From Desulfobulbaceae bacterium (GTDB lineage Bacteria > Desulfobacterota > Desulfobulbia > Desulfobulbales > VMSU01), in the NCBI GenBank assembly GCA_028718985.1, contig JAQUKQ010000010.1:1-47454 (forward strand): a stretch of 47,454 bases of DNA. The letters run 5' to 3'. This document shows positions 44,518 to 47,454 of the stretch, one piece after another. Within the stretch, counting starts at the first letter, position 1. Each line of letters begins with the position of its first letter. The position numbers were made by a program, and so were the translations under genes. The notes beneath the pieces are model-generated. The model made no database searches, had not been told where the DNA came from, and saw only the letters and a program-made list of their open reading frames with translations.

Positions 44518-44739
44518 ATGCGAGAGGATGTGCAATCAGCCCTTGATAAGATGCGCCCAACCCTACAGCAGGATGGGGGCGATGTGGTTTTGGTGGATGT
44601 CAGCGAGGATGGGGTGGTGCGGGTGCAACTAACAGGGGCCTGCAAGGGGTGCCCAATGTCTCAGGCCACCATAAAAAACGGTATTGAACGATTCCTAAAG
44701 ACTGAGGTGCCGGGCGTGAAGGAGGTTGTCCAAGTCTAA
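44518..44739 (+). CDS. NFU-type iron-sulfur cluster carrier
   Basis: This 73-residue protein is a complete NifU C-terminal (NFU) domain. It begins [20 protein letters not shown] and has the Fe-S assembly motif [16 protein letters not shown] with the CxxC pair, then ends in a [10 protein letters not shown] strand. Such small proteins receive [4Fe-4S] clusters from scaffold proteins and pass them to targets, which would include radical SAM enzymes and hydrogenase. AGGAG lies before the ATG. It stands alone between ppsR and the opposite-strand rlmH. Confidence 0.93.
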   Translation: MREDVQSALDKMRPTLQQDGGDVVLVDVSEDGVVRVQLTGACKGCPMSQATIKNGIERFLKTEVPGVKEVVQV

Positions 44740-44774
44740 ACCGCAAGAGCTTCACGATTCACAAGGCTCAACGG

Positions 44775-45239
44775 TTACTTATGATATTTTGTCCCGGCGA
44801 GAATGGTGAAGGCGCGATAAACCTGCTCAAGTAAGATCATCCTGGCCATTTCATGCGTAAAGGTCATCAATGAAAGCGAAAGCACCACATCTGCCGCCGC
44901 CAGGACCTCCTTCGACAGACCAAGCGCTCCACCGATCACAAAACTGACACTTCTGCGATTCTGATCCTGCCACTGCTCAAACAGGCTGGCAAAGGCCTCA
45001 GAACTCACCTGCCTGCCCGTTCTATCCAACACCACCACAAACGATTTCGGCTCGAGCTGTTCCAGAAGGTCGCGGCCCTCGGTGTCGATCCTGACCTGAT
45101 CCGCCACCTTGCCCTTTCTCTCCTTGACAATTTTTACCCTGACCGGGCAATAGCGCGCCAAACGTTGCTGGAAGTCGGCTATACCCTGCTCCAAATAGCC
45201 CTCGTTGGTATGACCCAGGAAGATGCAGTCAATATTCAT
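44775..45239 (-). CDS. rlmH: 23S rRNA (pseudouridine1915-N3)-methyltransferase RlmH
   Basis: This 154-residue protein is a SPOUT-fold methyltransferase of the RlmH family, which methylates pseudouridine 1915 in helix 69. Family phrases are FVVLDRTGRQVSSEAFA, then SFVIGGALGLSKEVL and LSLSLMTFTHEMARMILLEQ with VYRAFTILAGTKYHK at the C-terminus. The length is normal (about 155). The ATG lies 6 bp after the stop of the upstream cysteine-cluster gene, so the genes are co-transcribed. Confidence 0.97.
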   Translation of the reverse strand: MNIDCIFLGHTNEGYLEQGIADFQQRLARYCPVRVKIVKERKGKVADQVRIDTEGRDLLEQLEPKSFVVVLDRTGRQVSSEAFASLFEQWQDQNRRSVSFVIGGALGLSKEVLAAADVVLSLSLMTFTHEMARMILLEQVYRAFTILAGTKYHK

Positions 45240-45245
45240 GACCTT

Positions 45246-45626
45246 TCATGGCTTTAAGCCAACCATTTTTTCACAAAATTTCTCGTAGCTGATGTCCTTG
45301 GCAATACCGGGACAGGAATTCTTGATGGTCTCAAAATTGTTCCGATCATGCAGGATCGACGGGTGCAAGGGCCACTCGGTACAACGCCACGGCTTGCCGG
45401 GATGCACGGTACATCCCCCGTTATAAAAAATGCAGTGTCCTTCGACAATCTGCATCTGCACGACGCCATCCGTCTCCCTGAGGTATCGCTCCTTAAGTTC
45501 GGCAATTGGCATCTTCAAGTAGGACGCCATCCGCTCAAGATCGTCCGCATTCAATGAGACCGTGGTCTCGCCATGACAACACACACCACACTCCCGGCAA
45601 CGGAAGAACTCTTTTTCTTCTGTCAT
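45246..45626 (-). CDS. Short YkgJ-type cysteine-cluster protein
   Basis: This 126-residue protein has the same cysteine layout as the YkgJ family. FRCRECGVCCHGETTVSL is at the N-terminus, then GHCIFYNGGCTVHPGKPWRC and a last cysteine in NSCPGIAKD. It is about half the length of the family member at 40912-41643 and represents the minimal domain. A metal or Fe-S cofactor is likely, but the function is unknown. It lies 6 bp upstream of rlmH and 49 bp after the AlgH-family gene in the same direction. Confidence 0.88.
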   Translation of the reverse strand: MTEEKEFFRCRECGVCCHGETTVSLNADDLERMASYLKMPIAELKERYLRETDGVVQMQIVEGHCIFYNGGCTVHPGKPWRCTEWPLHPSILHDRNNFETIKNSCPGIAKDISYEKFCEKMVGLKP

Positions 45627-45675
45627 TATTTTTCGTCCTTACTTATTCATAATTGCAAGCTGGGGCAGCAACGAC

Positions 45676-46233
45676 TCAGGCAGCCCCAATCTGATCGCTA
45701 AACAAGGCGATATCAATACCAAACTGCAACGCCGCCTTCTGCCATTTTTCCTGATCCGGCGTCTCAAAGAGGATGCTCTTCTCCGCTGGAAGAATCAGCC
45801 AACCATTGACGCCAAGCTCTGCCTCCAGCTGTCCTGGCGCCCAACCGGCATAGCCCAAGAGGAAAAGATAGTGCTGCGGACCTAACCCGTTGGCAATATC
45901 GTGCAAAATCTGAGGGTCACGGGACAACCTGACACCTTTTCCCACTGCCATGGAGTTCTCAAGCACATAATCATCCGAGTAAAGGAAGAAGCCGACTTCG
46001 GCCTCCACTGGCCCTCCGAGATAAACAAACGGCCAATCCCCTTCCCCTATCTCAATATGCGCACCCTTACAGATTTCGGCAAGAGAGTAGATGCTTGGCT
46101 GATTGACAACCAAGCCCATCGCCCCGGATTCATCATGCGAACATAGATAGACCACCTGCTCTCTGAACCTTGGATCAGGCATTTGCGGGGTGGCCAGCAA
46201 AAAGCTGCCCTGTAATGATTCCATCGTATTCAT
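45676..46233 (-). CDS. YqgE/AlgH family protein
   Basis: This protein of about 185 residues begins SLQGSFLLATPQMPDPRFRE and has the conserved GAMGLVVNQPS, VYLGGPVEAEVGFFLYS and FLLGYAGWAPGQLEAEL segments of the UPF0301 (YqgE/AlgH) family. The family is a conserved fold of unknown biochemical role; in Pseudomonas AlgH has been linked to alginate regulation. The ATG at 46233 with a GAGG site is chosen over a longer frame. It lies 13 bp after nadK in the same direction, so it is probably co-transcribed. Confidence 0.95.
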   Translation of the reverse strand: MNTMESLQGSFLLATPQMPDPRFREQVVYLCSHDESGAMGLVVNQPSIYSLAEICKGAHIEIGEGDWPFVYLGGPVEAEVGFFLYSDDYVLENSMAVGKGVRLSRDPQILHDIANGLGPQHYLFLLGYAGWAPGQLEAELGVNGWLILPAEKSILFETPDQEKWQKAALQFGIDIALFSDQIGAA

Positions 46234-46246
46234 CGTAGTTCCAACC

Positions 46247-47101
46247 TCACATCTCGCCAGAAAACTCTGCTTTGCTGCGCGAGACACCACCCCAGCCTAA
46301 TTTGTTGCGTAATATTTCAAAGTAGCCCTTTTGCGGCGAGCCAATCAGCTGCAAGGTGCGATCGGAGGCCATGACCTCCAAAACCTGATCGCCCTTCATA
46401 TCCCACAGGATCATCCCATCGCTGATCACCTTGACATCGGTATTTTGCTGCGCCAGCAGGCGGGATGTCAGTTTGGTCTCTGGGGCGAGCAATACCGGAC
46501 GACTATCGAGCATGAAGGGGCAGATCGGCGTGACCAGGATAGAGCGCAAACTAGGATGGACAATAGGCCCGCCTGCCGACAGGTTATAGGCCGTCGCCCC
46601 GGTCGGGGTCGAAAAAATAAGGCCATCGGCACGATAGGTAGTGATATATTCGTGATCCGCCCAGGTTGAGAGCTGCAACAGACTATCCATATTGCCTTTG
46701 CTGATCACCACGTCATTTAAGGCGTAATGCCAATCCGTCGTGCCCTCACTGCCAACCAGCCTCGTCTTCAACATCATCCGTTTTTCAATGGTAAAGCCGC
46801 CAGCTAAGATTGCGCCAAGTGCCTGATAGCGTTCCTCTTTAGCGACCTCGGTCAGAAAACCCAAGTCTCCCAGATTGATGCCCACCACCGGGATAGCAAA
46901 TTGACTGGCCTCCCCTGCCACATGCAGCAAGGTGCCGTCGCCACCGAGGATCACCAGGAGATCAAGGCCGACCGACACCTCATCAATCACAGTGTCAATG
47001 CCGCGCTCAGCAAACCAGCCTTGCAGCTCGGCGGCAATGACCTTTGGCTCATCCGAACCTTTGCGCAGGATGATGCCAACTTTTTTGATATCGATTTCCA
47101 T
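46247..47101 (-). CDS. nadK: NAD kinase
   Basis: This 284-residue protein phosphorylates NAD to NADP. The signature [10 protein letters not shown] with its catalytic aspartate is present, followed by [22 protein letters not shown] and the NAD-site segment [20 protein letters not shown]. The length and order are standard for bacterial NAD kinases. The ATG at 47101 follows the proC stop by 9 bp, placing the two in one unit. Confidence 0.97.
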   Translation of the reverse strand: MEIDIKKVGIILRKGSDEPKVIAAELQGWFAERGIDTVIDEVSVGLDLLVILGGDGTLLHVAGEASQFAIPVVGINLGDLGFLTEVAKEERYQALGAILAGGFTIEKRMMLKTRLVGSEGTTDWHYALNDVVISKGNMDSLLQLSTWADHEYITTYRADGLIFSTPTGATAYNLSAGGPIVHPSLRSILVTPICPFMLDSRPVLLAPETKLTSRLLAQQNTDVKVISDGMILWDMKGDQVLEVMASDRTLQLIGSPQKGYFEILRNKLGWGGVSRSKAEFSGEM

Positions 47102-47110
47102 TGGCTTGAA

Positions 47111-47454
47111 TTACCCTTGGCCAAGCTCCTTGGAACGTCGAGTCGCCGCCTCGACTGCGTCCATGATGATGCCTGAAAAGCCGGCTCGCGCCAACTCATG
47201 CAGGCCGGCGATGGTGGTGCCACCAGGTGATGTCACCATCGCTCGCAACTGGGCAGGGTGTTCATTACTCTCCATGGCAAGCTTCACCGAGCCAAGTACG
47301 GTCTGCAGCACCAAGAGTTGGGCATCAGCCCGGTTCAAACCGACCTTGACGCCGCCATCGATCAGGGCCTCGATAAAACTAAAGACGTAGGCCGGTCCTG
47401 ATCCGCTCAGTCCCGTCACCGCATCCAGATAGGTCTCCGGCAAGACGACCGCTT
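47111..47454 (-). CDS. proC: Pyrroline-5-carboxylate reductase, C-terminal part (cut by right edge)
   Basis: The frame is open to the window edge; 114 residues of the C-terminal dimerisation domain are visible. Diagnostic segments are [20 protein letters not shown], then [11 protein letters not shown] and [19 protein letters not shown]. These match ProC, which reduces pyrroline-5-carboxylate to proline. The N-terminal NADP-binding half lies outside the window. Confidence 0.95.
   Translation of the reverse strand, partial: AVVLPETYLDAVTGLSGSGPAYVFSFIEALIDGGVKVGLNRADAQLLVLQTVLGSVKLAMESNEHPAQLRAMVTSPGGTTIAGLHELARAGFSGIIMDAVEAATRRSKELGQG

Noticed and set aside
1-47454. CRISPR array, insertion sequence or integrase
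   Set aside because: No spaced repeats with unique spacers and no transposase or recombinase motifs were seen in any frame, even within the tRNA-flanked block.

Overview
The window looks like chromosomal DNA of an anaerobic, Gram-negative deltaproteobacterium, most likely a sulfate- or sulfur-metabolising member of the Desulfobulbales (Desulfobacterota). This rests on gene content and protein style: a Desulfovibrio-type soluble periplasmic [NiFe] hydrogenase, a chemoreceptor with a c-type haem motif, a KamA-type lysine aminomutase, glycogen phosphorylase, TatC and SecDF. It is an inference, because no 16S gene is present.

Left part (1-10390, minus strand): one long, tightly packed gene run reads leftward as kamA, an orphan HPt protein, comM (yifB), a polyprenyl-phosphate glycosyltransferase, a DUF2304 protein, a family 2 glycosyltransferase, a family 9 glycosyltransferase, an FkbM methyltransferase, a Wzx-like flippase and a TMTC-like membrane/TPR protein cut by the window edge. 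The last seven form a surface-glycan or protein-glycosylation locus. Several junctions overlap by 4 bp. Divergent from it (10578-14000) are a REC-PAS-histidine kinase and a malic enzyme. Convergent genes for an MGMT-family repair protein and AMP nucleosidase follow, then a zinc-ribbon protein and tRNA-His (GTG) with a good promoter and terminator.

Centre (16.4-28.9 kb): the most striking region. A CheY, a [NiFe] hydrogenase (large then Tat-exported small subunit), a transmembrane chemoreceptor whose periplasmic domain carries a CxxCH haem motif, a 1050-residue hybrid CheA, CheW and a second chemoreceptor lie in one rightward gene run. CheB and CheR face them. The large subunit stops exactly at the last ligand-motif histidine, so it lacks the usual cleaved C-terminal peptide, a trait known from H2-sensing hydrogenases. 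I infer a dedicated H2- or redox-sensing chemotaxis pathway in which the hydrogenase passes electrons to the haem receptor. The block is bounded by the intact tRNA-His gene and by a direct repeat of the 3' half of that tRNA plus its terminator at 28.77-28.86 kb. This is the geometry of a genomic island integrated at a tRNA 3' end, although no integrase remains.

Right part (28.9-47.5 kb): mostly core metabolism and envelope genes. These are a large MscS-type channel, a small aromatic-rich lipoprotein, glycogen phosphorylase, two small PilZ proteins, gpmI with rsfS, a fused secDF with a cysteine-cluster protein and tatC, an unrecognised 287-residue protein, a PEP-synthase regulator (ppsR), an NFU-type Fe-S carrier, rlmH, a second cysteine-cluster protein, an AlgH/YqgE protein, nadK, and the end of proC running off the right edge.
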